From an uncultured Lachnotalea sp. (lineage in GTDB: Bacteria > Bacillota > Clostridia > Lachnospirales > Lachnospiraceae), in the NCBI GenBank assembly GCA_948470255.1, contig CAOKOS010000001.1:1-64000 (forward strand): 64,000 nucleotides of DNA. Direction: 5' to 3'. Each line of letters begins with the position of its first letter. Position 1 is the first letter of the stretch. The notes beneath the pieces are model-generated. The model worked only from the letters and a program-made list of their open reading frames with translations, was not told the origin of the DNA and did not search any database. Made by a program: the position numbers and the translations under genes. This document shows, in pieces, positions 50,235-59,996 of the stretch.

Positions 50235-51215
50235 ATGACAACTATGACTCTGGATGTTGTAATTCCGGTTTACAGACCAGATGGAAAGCTTAAACAACTG
50301 CTTTCCATGTTAAACAGGCAGAGGCGAAAGCCTGAGAAGATCGTCCTGATGGTGACGGCAGATACCGGGGGAAAAGACCACAAAGCCACTGTAAAGCAGT
50401 GGATTTCCAAAAGCCGGATCCCCATAGAATGTCATATCCTTTCTAAAGCGGAGTTTGACCACGGGGGGACCAGAAACAAAGGAATGGGCTTTTGTGAAAG
50501 CGATGTGGTGCTTTTTATGACTCAGGACGCCGTACCGGCAGATGAGTTTATGGCGGAGGAGCTTTTGAAGCCTTTTGAGGGTGAGTTTTGCGGCGCGAAA
50601 GACGGGAGATTGGGAGAAAGGGAAATTCTGGTTTCTTATGGGCGCCAGTTGCCAGCTGCCAGCTGCCGGGTGATTGAGGGCTACACGCGGAGCTTTAATT
50701 ATCCTCGGGAAAGCCGTATCAAGACAAAGGAAGATATTTCTGCGCTGGGGATTAAGGCCTTTTTTGCCTCAAATGTGTGTGCTGCATACAGGAGGATATT
50801 GTTTTTAGAGCAGGGAGGCTTTCCGGAGAAGGCAATTTTCAATGAAGACATGATATTCGCAGGCAGGGCGGTAAAAGCCGGATATGGAATTGCTTATGCG
50901 GCCAAAGCACAGGTGGTTCATTCTCATAATTTATCGGGCAGGGAGCAGTTTCATCGGAATTTTGACCTGGCGGTTTCTCAGGCAGAGCATCCAGAGGTGT
51001 TTTTGGGGATCCATTCCGAAGGGGAAGGGATAAAGCTGGTGAAGACTACGGCAGCTTATCTGATTAACAGTGGAAACGTTTGCCTTTTACCGCTTCTTTT
51101 TTGGCTGAGCGCTTGCAAATACGCGGGATATCTCTTGGGGAAGCGTTTCCGAAAGCTTCCGGCACGGCTGGTGCGGGCCTGTAGTATGAATAAACGATAT
51201 TGGGGAGACAGATGA
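50235..51215 (+). CDS. Glycosyltransferase family 2, rhamnosyltransferase-like
   Basis: LDVVIPVYRPDGKLKQLLSMLNRQ; FDHGGTRNKGMGFCESDVVLFMTQDAVP; FNEDMIFAGRAVKAGY. Confidence 0.9.
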   Translation: MTTMTLDVVIPVYRPDGKLKQLLSMLNRQRRKPEKIVLMVTADTGGKDHKATVKQWISKSRIPIECHILSKAEFDHGGTRNKGMGFCESDVVLFMTQDAVPADEFMAEELLKPFEGEFCGAKDGRLGEREILVSYGRQLPAASCRVIEGYTRSFNYPRESRIKTKEDISALGIKAFFASNVCAAYRRILFLEQGGFPEKAIFNEDMIFAGRAVKAGYGIAYAAKAQVVHSHNLSGREQFHRNFDLAVSQAEHPEVFLGIHSEGEGIKLVKTTAAYLINSGNVCLLPLLFWLSACKYAGYLLGKRFRKLPARLVRACSMNKRYWGDR

Positions 51216-51940
51216 TGTCTAATGTGCTGGTTGTGATCCCCGCTTATAATGAAGAAGAAAATATTGAGCGGGTGGTTGGGAATCTCATAAAAAATTATCC
51301 GGAGTTTGATTATGTGGTGGTAAACGATGGTTCCAAAGATCGTACTGCGGAAATTTGCCGGAGGAATGGTTACAATCTTTTGGATCTGCCGGTAAACCTG
51401 GGGCTTGCAGGCGGTTTTCAGGCAGGGTTTAAATATGCCTGGCGTAACCATTACCAGTATGCAGTCCAGTTTGACGGTGACGGCCAGCACAGGCCGGAAT
51501 ATATCAGGGCCATGCGGGAAAAGATAAGCGAAGGGTATGACATTGTCATTGGTTCCCGGTTTGTCACAAAGAAAAAGCCGAAAAGTATGCGGATGCTGGG
51601 AGGGAATATGATCTCCCTGGCAATCCGTTTTACTACAGGGCTGAAAATTAAAGACCCTACTTCCGGTATGAGGATGTTTAGCCGGAAGATGATTGAAGAA
51701 TTCGCTTTAAGCCTCAATTACGGGCCGGAGCCGGACACCATTTCCTATCTGATCAAGCAGGGAGCGAAGGTGACAGAGGTTCAGGTGGCCATGGATGAGC
51801 GGACAGCCGGGGTTAGTTACCTGAATCCGGTCAATGCTGTAAAATATATGAGCAAAATGCTGTTTTCTATTTTAATTATCCAGAATTTCAGAAAGCGGGA
51901 CAAGCGTTTTAAGAGGAAAACCGGAGGGAATGAGGGATGA
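51212..51940 (+). CDS. Glycosyltransferase family 2 (DPM/PGT-like)
   Basis: VLVVIPAYNEEENIERVVGNLI; VVNDGSKDRTAEICR; QFDGDGQH; KDPTSGMRMFSRKMI. Confidence 0.92.
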   Translation: MMSNVLVVIPAYNEEENIERVVGNLIKNYPEFDYVVVNDGSKDRTAEICRRNGYNLLDLPVNLGLAGGFQAGFKYAWRNHYQYAVQFDGDGQHRPEYIRAMREKISEGYDIVIGSRFVTKKKPKSMRMLGGNMISLAIRFTTGLKIKDPTSGMRMFSRKMIEEFALSLNYGPEPDTISYLIKQGAKVTEVQVAMDERTAGVSYLNPVNAVKYMSKMLFSILIIQNFRKRDKRFKRKTGGNEG

Positions 51941-52326
51941 CTACTGTATTGAGAGTTGTGCTGATTCTGATGTCTGTCCTGGTACTGGTGGTCATGCTGC
52001 GGAAGATACGCCAATCCAAGGCACGGATTGAGGATTCCATGTTCTGGGTGTTTTTTGCCTTGCTTCTTGTGCTGCTCAGTGTGTTCCCCCAGATAGCGAC
52101 CTGGCTTTCCGATTTGGTGGGAACCATGTCCACATCAAATTTTATTTTCCTTTTGATGATCTTCCTGTTGCTGGTGAAAAGTTTTTCCATGTCTATGCGT
52201 GTATCCCAGCTGGAAACCAAGCTGAAAGAACTGACGCAGAAGATCGCCATTGATGATAATGAACTGGAAAAGAGGCTGTCGCCGGAGAATTTCCACCTGG
52301 CTGAGGAGGAGGAAAAGATGAAATAA
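51937..52326 (+). CDS. DUF2304 domain-containing protein
   Basis: Short three-TM protein with RKIRQSKARIEDSMFWVFFALLLVLLSVFPQIATWLSDLVG; adjacent to GT2. Confidence 0.88.
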   Translation: MTTVLRVVLILMSVLVLVVMLRKIRQSKARIEDSMFWVFFALLLVLLSVFPQIATWLSDLVGTMSTSNFIFLLMIFLLLVKSFSMSMRVSQLETKLKELTQKIAIDDNELEKRLSPENFHLAEEEEKMK

Positions 52327-52420
52327 GGCGCCCGGATCTGACGGGACGTCCAGTAGGCTGTATGACGAGAATGAAAACGGGCAGGATAACCGGCCGAAAC
52401 GGCGAAGGAGGATAGGAGCA

Positions 52421-54916
52421 GTGGGTAAAACGGATTTTGAAAGCAAAAAGCATCGATGGATAAAAACTATCCTGGCCGTGACATTGGCGGCATTTGCGGC
52501 TGTTGGCGTAGCATTTTATATGGATCCCCGTACTCCAATGCTGATAAAAAAGACGGCCAGCCTGGATATTAGTTCGGTGGAATATGTAAACTACCAGGAG
52601 GATGGGGAAAGACAAGTATCAGCCACATCAGATCCGCAGATCTATCTCCATGGAGTGGATGCGCCTGTTTCAGGTATTACAGTTTCCTTGAAGGAACCTA
52701 TGGAGAGGGACTGCCCGGTACAGCTTTATTATGCCTTTAAGGACAGTGGTTTTAAGGAAAAGAATTCAAAGAACTTCTGGATACCGGAGGGCGCCACAGA
52801 ATTTACAGTGCCTAAAGACGGTGTAGCGACTGCAATACGTCTGGATATTGGGCGGTCTGAAGGAATAGCAGTGAATATTGCGCAGATCAAGGTGGAACCG
52901 GCCGAAGGGAAGTTAGAGATTTTGGGAGGGATCCTTTCCTCAGGCGTATTCTGGGTGCGGATCGAGCTTTTGCTAGTTTTCTTTTTGCTGGCTGCATCTT
53001 GCGTGGTCTTTGGTTGGAAAAAAATGGCTGGATTTTTTTACAGATACCGCTGGCAAGCTGGAATTGTGGCGATTTTGTTCCTGACGGTGAATAAAATCCA
53101 TGGTGATTCGATTGCCGGTTATGATATCTTCGTCCAGCCGGGGACAGGATCGGAATTTGTGGATCCGGTTTTTGGAGAGGAGAGGCTGATCCGTACTGAC
53201 GAATGGGTCTCTGCTACCGGAAAAGGGTTGTCGTCCCGTTTCCTTGCGGAACCTTTCGGAAAATACAATGACCTGATTCGTGGAACACAGACGGTGAATC
53301 CTCTCTATACGGGGCTTGGAAACCTGGGAGGTGTGGGCGGTAATGTGTTTCAGATCTTTTACCGGCTTCTGGGAATAGAATATGGATATTATTTGGAGTG
53401 GAACGCGGCTGCGGTCCTGACGCTTCTTTTTACTTTTGAATTCTTTTTGATCCTGACGAAAAAGAAAAAGCTGCTGTCTGCCCTGGGTACGGCGCTGGTG
53501 GTATTTTCCTCTTTCCATCTCTGGTGGAAGATTCCCTCCTTTTTGTTGTACATTCATGCAATCGTTGTATTGTTTTACTACTTTTTTACAACAAAGGACA
53601 GGCGGGTTAAACTGCTTTGCGCCGTCCTGGAGCCGATTGCGGTAGCAAATTTTGTCTGTATGTTTTATCCGGCATGGCAGGTGCCGGCGGCTTACATGCT
53701 GCTTGCTTTTGTGGTATGGATGGTTCATGACAACTGGGACGCAGTGAAAAGCCAGAAAAAAGAGGACTGGTTTTTATTTGGGGCGGCTTTATGCATCTGC
53801 GCCCTGCTTGTTGTCACATATTCCAGTTCCATTTCAGATAAACTGGAGGGGATGTTGACGAGTGTATATCCAGGGGCCAGGATTTCCACGGGAGGTCAGG
53901 GTTCTCTTAAACTTTTCTATTATTTCCAAGGGTTTGCTTACCCCTTTGCAGATTTTGGCAATGCCTCGGAGGCAGGAACTTTCTGTTCCCTGTTTCCGCT
54001 GCCGTTTCTTCTGGGGATCCTTTATGTTGTCAGGGAAAAGAGAAGAAACTGGTTAATTTGCGGGCTTTTAGGTGTAGGTTTGGTTTATCTGGTGTACGTA
54101 TATGTGGGATTTCCGGTTTGGCTGTCGAAGCTTTTGCTGTTTTCTTATTCGCCCACAGAGCGGGCCATGGATTTTGTTGCTTTGACTGGTGTCTATCTGC
54201 TGATTCTCTTTGCCAGTGAAAAGGAAGGGATGTCCTGGACGGTTCAATGGCCCCTTGGCCTGGCTGTATCCTTTGCCGCAGTCTTTTTAAGCCTTACTGT
54301 CTGCCGGAAACTATTTCCGGGATATATGATATATGTCTATATGGCGGTAGTCCTGGCAGTACTGAGTTTGATGGGGATGGCGCTGGTCAGCCGTCTGGAC
54401 GTCCGGGTAAGCCGGGGGATCTTGTTGGCTGTTATCTTGTTTATCACAGCGGTAGGCCTTCAGGTACGTCCCCTCCAGCGGGGGTTAGACGCCATAGATT
54501 CAAAACCGTTGGCAAAGGAGATCAAACGGATTAATGAAGAGGATCCGGGACAGAAATGGATCGCCGCCAGCAACAGCAATATCCTGGCGGCCTATGTGCT
54601 GGCCTGCGGCGCCTCCACCATTAATTCTGTCAATGATTACCCAAACCTGGAGCTGTGGAACAGGCTGGATGAGGAAAAGCAATATAACGAGGTTTATAAC
54701 CGTTATGCCCACGTGGTGGTGGATTTTTGTGAGGGAGATACCTCTTTCGAGCTGATACAGCCTGATCTCTTTAAGCTTCATCTGTCCTATGGGGATTTGG
54801 AATTGACAGGGGTAAAATATATCGTATCCGATTACAGCATCGCGGACGACGGCGGCGCGCCTTTTGAAGAGATTTATGGCGAAGCCGGGGCTTATGTGTA
54901 CCGGATAGGAGGGTGA
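52421..54916 (+). CDS. Large polytopic membrane protein of glycan locus (GT-C/YfhO-like)
   Basis: 831 aa, GTG start with AAGGAGG RBS; N-terminal lumenal beta-rich domain followed by many TM segments. Confidence 0.65.
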   Translation: MGKTDFESKKHRWIKTILAVTLAAFAAVGVAFYMDPRTPMLIKKTASLDISSVEYVNYQEDGERQVSATSDPQIYLHGVDAPVSGITVSLKEPMERDCPVQLYYAFKDSGFKEKNSKNFWIPEGATEFTVPKDGVATAIRLDIGRSEGIAVNIAQIKVEPAEGKLEILGGILSSGVFWVRIELLLVFFLLAASCVVFGWKKMAGFFYRYRWQAGIVAILFLTVNKIHGDSIAGYDIFVQPGTGSEFVDPVFGEERLIRTDEWVSATGKGLSSRFLAEPFGKYNDLIRGTQTVNPLYTGLGNLGGVGGNVFQIFYRLLGIEYGYYLEWNAAAVLTLLFTFEFFLILTKKKKLLSALGTALVVFSSFHLWWKIPSFLLYIHAIVVLFYYFFTTKDRRVKLLCAVLEPIAVANFVCMFYPAWQVPAAYMLLAFVVWMVHDNWDAVKSQKKEDWFLFGAALCICALLVVTYSSSISDKLEGMLTSVYPGARISTGGQGSLKLFYYFQGFAYPFADFGNASEAGTFCSLFPLPFLLGILYVVREKRRNWLICGLLGVGLVYLVYVYVGFPVWLSKLLLFSYSPTERAMDFVALTGVYLLILFASEKEGMSWTVQWPLGLAVSFAAVFLSLTVCRKLFPGYMIYVYMAVVLAVLSLMGMALVSRLDVRVSRGILLAVILFITAVGLQVRPLQRGLDAIDSKPLAKEIKRINEEDPGQKWIAASNSNILAAYVLACGASTINSVNDYPNLELWNRLDEEKQYNEVYNRYAHVVVDFCEGDTSFELIQPDLFKLHLSYGDLELTGVKYIVSDYSIADDGGAPFEEIYGEAGAYVYRIGG

Positions 54917-55022
54917 AGGGTTCAAAATAGCCCGGACAAGTAGACGAAACCTCTTTTTTTATGGTATACTAGCCATGTATCAAATTGGAACAATATTCTA
55001 AATGAAACAGAGAGGAAATCAT

Positions 55023-55595
55023 ATGGGAAAAATAACTGTGGAAACGTGCGAAATCGAAGGGCTGAAAATTATCACGCCGGCAGTTTTTGGAGATGAGCGC
55101 GGTTATTTCATGGAAACCTACAATTATAAGGATTATAAAGCGGCTGGTATTGATATGGAATTTGTGCAGGATAACCAGTCCAGCTCCAGAAAAGGCGTAT
55201 TGAGAGGGCTTCATTTTCAAATTCATTTTCCCCAGGACAAACTGGTAAGGGTAGTGAGGGGGGAAGTATTTGACGTGGCGGTGGATCTGCGGCCGGAGTC
55301 TGAGACTTATGGGAAATGGTATGGCGTTATTCTTTCAGCAGAAAATAAAAGGCAATTTTTTATTCCAAAGAATTTTGCCCATGGCTTCGTTGTCTTGTCA
55401 GACTCAGCGGAATTTGCTTATAAGTGTACAGATTTTTACCATCCTAATGATGAGGGCGGTTTAAAATGGGACGATCCTGAGATTGGGGTAAAGTGGCCTA
55501 TGCCTGAGGGGATGGCAAAAGAGGATCTCATTATTTCTGAAAAAGATCAGAAATGGGGCGGCATTTCAGTGTATACCCAAAACAGGAGAGGATAA
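55023..55595 (+). CDS. rfbC: dTDP-4-dehydrorhamnose 3,5-epimerase
   Basis: FGDERGYFMETYN; QDNQSSSRKGVLRGLHFQ; VRGEVFDVAVDLR; PKNFAHGFVVLSD. Confidence 0.95.
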   Translation: MGKITVETCEIEGLKIITPAVFGDERGYFMETYNYKDYKAAGIDMEFVQDNQSSSRKGVLRGLHFQIHFPQDKLVRVVRGEVFDVAVDLRPESETYGKWYGVILSAENKRQFFIPKNFAHGFVVLSDSAEFAYKCTDFYHPNDEGGLKWDDPEIGVKWPMPEGMAKEDLIISEKDQKWGGISVYTQNRRG

Positions 55596-55599
55596 ATAG

Positions 55600-56430
55600 A
55601 TGCCGGAATCAAAAAAGAGGTTTTCACTGACCAGGGAAGTGTTTTCGGAGCGGAGACTCATATGGTCCCTGGCAAAAAACGATTTCAAGACAAAATATGC
55701 AGGGTCTTACTTTGGAGTCATTTGGGCATTTATACAGCCCATTGTGACAGTTCTTGTATATTGGTTTGTTTTTCAAAAAGGGCTGAAATCACCGGATATC
55801 AATATGGGGGCAGGTGTGGAAATCCCCTTTGTTTTGTGGTTGATTGCCGGTATTGTCCCCTGGTTTTTCTTTTCTGATGCCTGGGGGGCGGGAACCAATA
55901 CCCTCAATGAATATGCATACCTGGTGAAAAAGGTAGTATTTAATATCGGTATCCTGCCGGTTATAAAAATCATATCGGCGTTGTTTGTGCATGTGGCGTT
56001 TGTGGTATTGGTGGTAATTATTTACTGCTTCTATGGAAAATTTCCGGATCTTTATTACCTGCAGTTGATTTATTATTCGTTTTGTGTTTTTATGCTGGTT
56101 TTAGGATTGTCTTATGCCACATCAGCAGTAGTGGTATTTTTTAAGGATTTGACACAGATTATCAATATTATTCTGCAGGTTGGGATTTGGATGACGCCGA
56201 TTATGTGGAATCTGGATACCATGGAAATACCGTCAATCATAAAAAATATTTTTAAATTGAACCCCATGTATTATATTACATCGGGTTACAGGGATGTTTT
56301 TGTATATAAAGTTAATTTTTGGGAGCATCCGAAATTAACAATTTATTTTTGGGTGTTTACATTGGTTATGTTTGGAATTGGAACAATGGTTTTTAAGCGG
56401 CTGAAGGTTCATTTTGCAGATGTGCTTTAG
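55600..56430 (+). CDS. Polysaccharide ABC transporter permease (Wzm-like)
   Basis: ABC-2 type: LIWSLAKNDFKTKYAGSYFGVIWAFIQPIVTVLVYWFVFQ; LNPMYYITSGYRDVFVY. Confidence 0.93.
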   Translation: MPESKKRFSLTREVFSERRLIWSLAKNDFKTKYAGSYFGVIWAFIQPIVTVLVYWFVFQKGLKSPDINMGAGVEIPFVLWLIAGIVPWFFFSDAWGAGTNTLNEYAYLVKKVVFNIGILPVIKIISALFVHVAFVVLVVIIYCFYGKFPDLYYLQLIYYSFCVFMLVLGLSYATSAVVVFFKDLTQIINIILQVGIWMTPIMWNLDTMEIPSIIKNIFKLNPMYYITSGYRDVFVYKVNFWEHPKLTIYFWVFTLVMFGIGTMVFKRLKVHFADVL

Positions 56431-56444
56431 TGGAGTGGTAAACA

Positions 56445-57707
56445 ATGGGCGAGACAGCGATTGCTGTAAAAAATGTCAGTAAAATGTATAAATTATACAG
56501 TAAGCCAAGTGACCGGTTAAAGGAATCACTTGGCTTATCCAGGATGAAGAAATATGTGGAGCATTATGCCTTAAACCATATGTCTTTTGAGGTGAAGAAG
56601 GGTGAGACGGTGGGGTTAATCGGGACCAATGGCTCCGGGAAATCCACCATGCTGAAAATTATTACCGGTATTTTGAACCCCACAGAGGGAAAGGTGGAAA
56701 TTGAAGGCCGTATCTCTGCGCTTTTGGAGTTGGGGGCCGGTTTTAATATGGAATATACCGGCCTGGAAAATGTGTATTTAAACGGCACAATGAACGGTTT
56801 TAAAAGAGAAGAAATTGATGAGCGGCTGGATGAGATCCTTAAATTTGCGGATATTGGGGAGTTTATCCACCAGCCGGTAAAAACATATTCCAGCGGAATG
56901 TTTGTGCGGCTGGCTTTTGCGGTGGCAATCAATATTGATCCTGAAATCCTTATTGTAGATGAAGCTTTGTCAGTGGGAGACGTGTTTTTTCAGGCCAAAT
57001 GTTATAAAAAATTTGAAGAATTTAAACAGCAGGGAAGGACGATCCTTTTTGTCAGCCATGATTTGGGCAGTGTGTCAAAATACTGCGACAGGGTTATTTT
57101 GTTGAACAAAGGGGAAAAAGTCATGGAAGGGGAACCGAAACCTGTAATTGATGCTTATAAAAAGCTTTTGGTTCATCAGTTTGGCATTACCCGGAAAGCA
57201 GAACCGGCAAAAGAGGAAGTATCTGAAAAAAGATCATCTTGGAAAGAAGGGCTGAATAATAATCCTGACTGCCTGGAGTATGGGAATGGAGAGGCCCATA
57301 TTATTGATTATGCATTGCTTGATGAGAAAGGGCTTATTACAAATAGCATAGGGAAAGGGGAACCTTTTACCATAAAATTCAAAATAGCTTTCCAAAAAGA
57401 TATTATTAACCCTATTTTTGCTTTTACCATCAAGGATTTGCGGGGAACAGAGATTACAGGGACCAATACCATGTTCGAGCATATTTATGTGGACAATGCA
57501 GCGGCAGGAAGTACAAAAACAGTTTCCTTTACCCAGAAAATGAATCTGCAGGGAGGGGAATACCTGCTGTCGCTTGGATGCACCGGCTACAGCGGGGATG
57601 AATTTGAAGTTTACCACCGTCTGTATGATGTATGTAATATTACGGTGGTTTCTGATAAAAACTCAGTTGGTTTTTATGATATGGATTCTGAAATCAAAAT
57701 TTCTTAG
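56445..57707 (+). CDS. Polysaccharide ABC transporter ATPase with C-terminal Wzt-type cargo-binding domain
   Basis: LIGTNGSGKSTMLKIITGILNPTEG; TYSSGMFVRLAFAVAINIDPEILIVDEALSVGDVFFQAKC; C-terminal beta-sandwich-like FTIKFKIAFQKDIINPIFAFTIKDLRGTEITGTNT. Confidence 0.93.
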   Translation: MGETAIAVKNVSKMYKLYSKPSDRLKESLGLSRMKKYVEHYALNHMSFEVKKGETVGLIGTNGSGKSTMLKIITGILNPTEGKVEIEGRISALLELGAGFNMEYTGLENVYLNGTMNGFKREEIDERLDEILKFADIGEFIHQPVKTYSSGMFVRLAFAVAINIDPEILIVDEALSVGDVFFQAKCYKKFEEFKQQGRTILFVSHDLGSVSKYCDRVILLNKGEKVMEGEPKPVIDAYKKLLVHQFGITRKAEPAKEEVSEKRSSWKEGLNNNPDCLEYGNGEAHIIDYALLDEKGLITNSIGKGEPFTIKFKIAFQKDIINPIFAFTIKDLRGTEITGTNTMFEHIYVDNAAAGSTKTVSFTQKMNLQGGEYLLSLGCTGYSGDEFEVYHRLYDVCNITVVSDKNSVGFYDMDSEIKIS

Positions 57708-57718
57708 GGAGCGGGAGT

Positions 57719-58645
57719 ATGGAGACAATCGGAAACATAAAAATTGACGATACTTTTTATTTAGGCAGGGACTTATATTCGGACGGCGCCATAGAAGATG
57801 AACTGCTGGAAATTGTCCGCACATATGCGCCTTCGGAATATGAACGGGTTATCAGGGAAAGGAAGGATTGGGCAATTCTTTACCATCTTTCCGCCAACCG
57901 GGAAAATATCGTTGACTGGATGGAGAATGACAAGGAGGCTTCTGTACTGGAAGTGGGAGCCGGCTGTGGAGCCATTACGGGGAAACTGGCAGAAAAATAC
58001 GGGAAAGTGACCTGCATTGACTTATCCCGCAGGCGTTCTCTCATCAATGCATACCGCCATCGGGAAAAACCTAATATAGAAATCAAATTGGGAAATTATA
58101 AAGATGTTTCAGGGGCTTTAGACGAGAAGTACGATATCATTACTTTGATTGGCGTTTTTGAATATGCAGCCGGATATATGGGGACAGAAAAACCCTATGA
58201 AGATTTTTTGATTTCTCTGAAGCGGCATTTAAAGCCAAATGGAAAGATCTTGATGGCCATTGAAAATAAATTTGGTTTAAAATACTGGGCAGGATGTGTG
58301 GAAGACCACAGGCAGACCATGTATGAAGGCATTGAAGGATATTGGAATACGAAAAATGTCCGGACTTTTACAAAAGAAGGATTGGAACGTATTGTAAATA
58401 AAAGCGGGTGCGTGATAGAAAAGTTTTATTATCCTTATCCAGATTACAAGTTTCCGATGAGCATTTATTCCGATGAATATTTGCCGCAGATAGGGGAATT
58501 GAATAACAATTTTAACAATTTTGATGCCGCCAGGCTGCTGACATTTGATGAGGCGAAGGTTTTTGACACGGTCATTGAGGAAAATCAGTTTCCGGCCTTT
58601 TCCAATTCTTTTTTCATAATTGTGAAAGAAGGGAGTAAGCAATGA
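57719..58645 (+). CDS. Class I SAM-dependent methyltransferase
   Basis: ASVLEVGAGCGAITGKLAEKYGKVTCIDLSRRR; LKPNGKILMAIENKFGLKYWAG. Confidence 0.9.
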   Translation: METIGNIKIDDTFYLGRDLYSDGAIEDELLEIVRTYAPSEYERVIRERKDWAILYHLSANRENIVDWMENDKEASVLEVGAGCGAITGKLAEKYGKVTCIDLSRRRSLINAYRHREKPNIEIKLGNYKDVSGALDEKYDIITLIGVFEYAAGYMGTEKPYEDFLISLKRHLKPNGKILMAIENKFGLKYWAGCVEDHRQTMYEGIEGYWNTKNVRTFTKEGLERIVNKSGCVIEKFYYPYPDYKFPMSIYSDEYLPQIGELNNNFNNFDAARLLTFDEAKVFDTVIEENQFPAFSNSFFIIVKEGSKQ

Positions 58646-59970
58646 ATCCGATCTATTGCAAATATTCCAATGATAGAGCAGAAAGATTTCAGATCAAGAC
58701 AACCATTTGGAAGGAAGAGGACGGGACACGTTTTGTATGGAAGTCCAGATGGAAGGAAGCGGCTGGACAACATGTGGATAAAATCTATGCCCACTATCTT
58801 CAGATGAAAGATAGTTTTGCAAAAGACGGCGTTTTTATACCGAATAGATGTGAAAAAACAAAAGATGGCGTAAAGCTTGAATTTATAGAAGGGGAAACCT
58901 TTGAACAATATCTGGACAGCCTGTATTTAAGCGGCCGGTATGCCGAGCTTGTGGGGGAGATCAAAAAATACAAAGACGTGCTTTATTCTCTTCCTGATAA
59001 TATTCCTTTTACCTATACAAAAGAATTTGATGAGGTATTTGGAAAAGAAACCCAGTTTTCAAATTGTATGTCTCTTAAAATTTCCAATATTGATTTGATA
59101 TTCTGCAATATTATTCCTCAGGGCAAATGGGTTATTATTGATTATGAGTGGATATTTGATTTTCCTGTACCCATTGATTTTATCATTTACCGTGCAGTCC
59201 ATTACTATTTATATGGCAGTACAAAGAGAAATGATTTACTGGATTTCCACATATTTAAACTTTTAGGGATATCGGAAGAAGACCAGAGGATATACGGGGT
59301 CATGGAACAAAAGTTTCAGGAATATGTGGCCGGAGAAAAATGTACCATGTCTGTGCTGAAATCCACCATGTTGAAAGGCTATTTAGATGCAAGGACGGAA
59401 ATGCAGGATGTACGGACAGACTTTGTCCAGTTTTATATGGATAACGGGGCTGGATACAGTGAAGAGAACTCTTTAAAATATACTTATAGTTATTCAGATC
59501 AGGAGATCAAGGCCATGGTCTGCCTCCCGGAAGATGTGGTCAGCCTCCGGCTGGATCCTGCTTCGGCGCCAGTGATGGTAAAAGGGCTGGTGATCACCGT
59601 GGATGGGGAGAAAGTACAGCCGGACAGGACAAATGGACTGGAGGTTGATGGCGGAACTTATATTTTCAGAGGTCAAGACCCCCAGGTTCTGCTGTTCAAT
59701 GTCAGAGGGAAAAAAGAAATAACTGTGCATTTTTCAGCAGTATCCTTGCTGGGGTCAAAATCAGAAGAAATGATATTGATGGCTGGTATCATGGAAGAGT
59801 TACAGAAAAAGTATGGGGACACTGAGCGGAAACGGGCGCACCTGATAAAGGAAAAGGAAGAATATGAGCGGCAATGCCGTGAAATGTCCCAGTATATCGA
59901 AGATATGCAAAACAGGTTGGTATGGCGTATTGGTTCAAAAATCAAAAGGATTTTTAAGGGAAAAGGATAG
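58642..59970 (+). CDS. Kinase-like protein with C-terminal coiled coil (WbdD kinase-like)
   Basis: SNIDLIFCNIIPQGKWVIIDYEWIF resembles D-x4-N ... D of ELK catalytic loops; heptad-like MEELQKKYGDTERKRAHLIKEKEEYERQCREMSQYIEDMQNRL and basic tail. Confidence 0.6.
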   Translation: MNPIYCKYSNDRAERFQIKTTIWKEEDGTRFVWKSRWKEAAGQHVDKIYAHYLQMKDSFAKDGVFIPNRCEKTKDGVKLEFIEGETFEQYLDSLYLSGRYAELVGEIKKYKDVLYSLPDNIPFTYTKEFDEVFGKETQFSNCMSLKISNIDLIFCNIIPQGKWVIIDYEWIFDFPVPIDFIIYRAVHYYLYGSTKRNDLLDFHIFKLLGISEEDQRIYGVMEQKFQEYVAGEKCTMSVLKSTMLKGYLDARTEMQDVRTDFVQFYMDNGAGYSEENSLKYTYSYSDQEIKAMVCLPEDVVSLRLDPASAPVMVKGLVITVDGEKVQPDRTNGLEVDGGTYIFRGQDPQVLLFNVRGKKEITVHFSAVSLLGSKSEEMILMAGIMEELQKKYGDTERKRAHLIKEKEEYERQCREMSQYIEDMQNRLVWRIGSKIKRIFKGKG

Positions 59971-59996
59971 TAAAAGACAGATAAGGAGTGGCCCGC

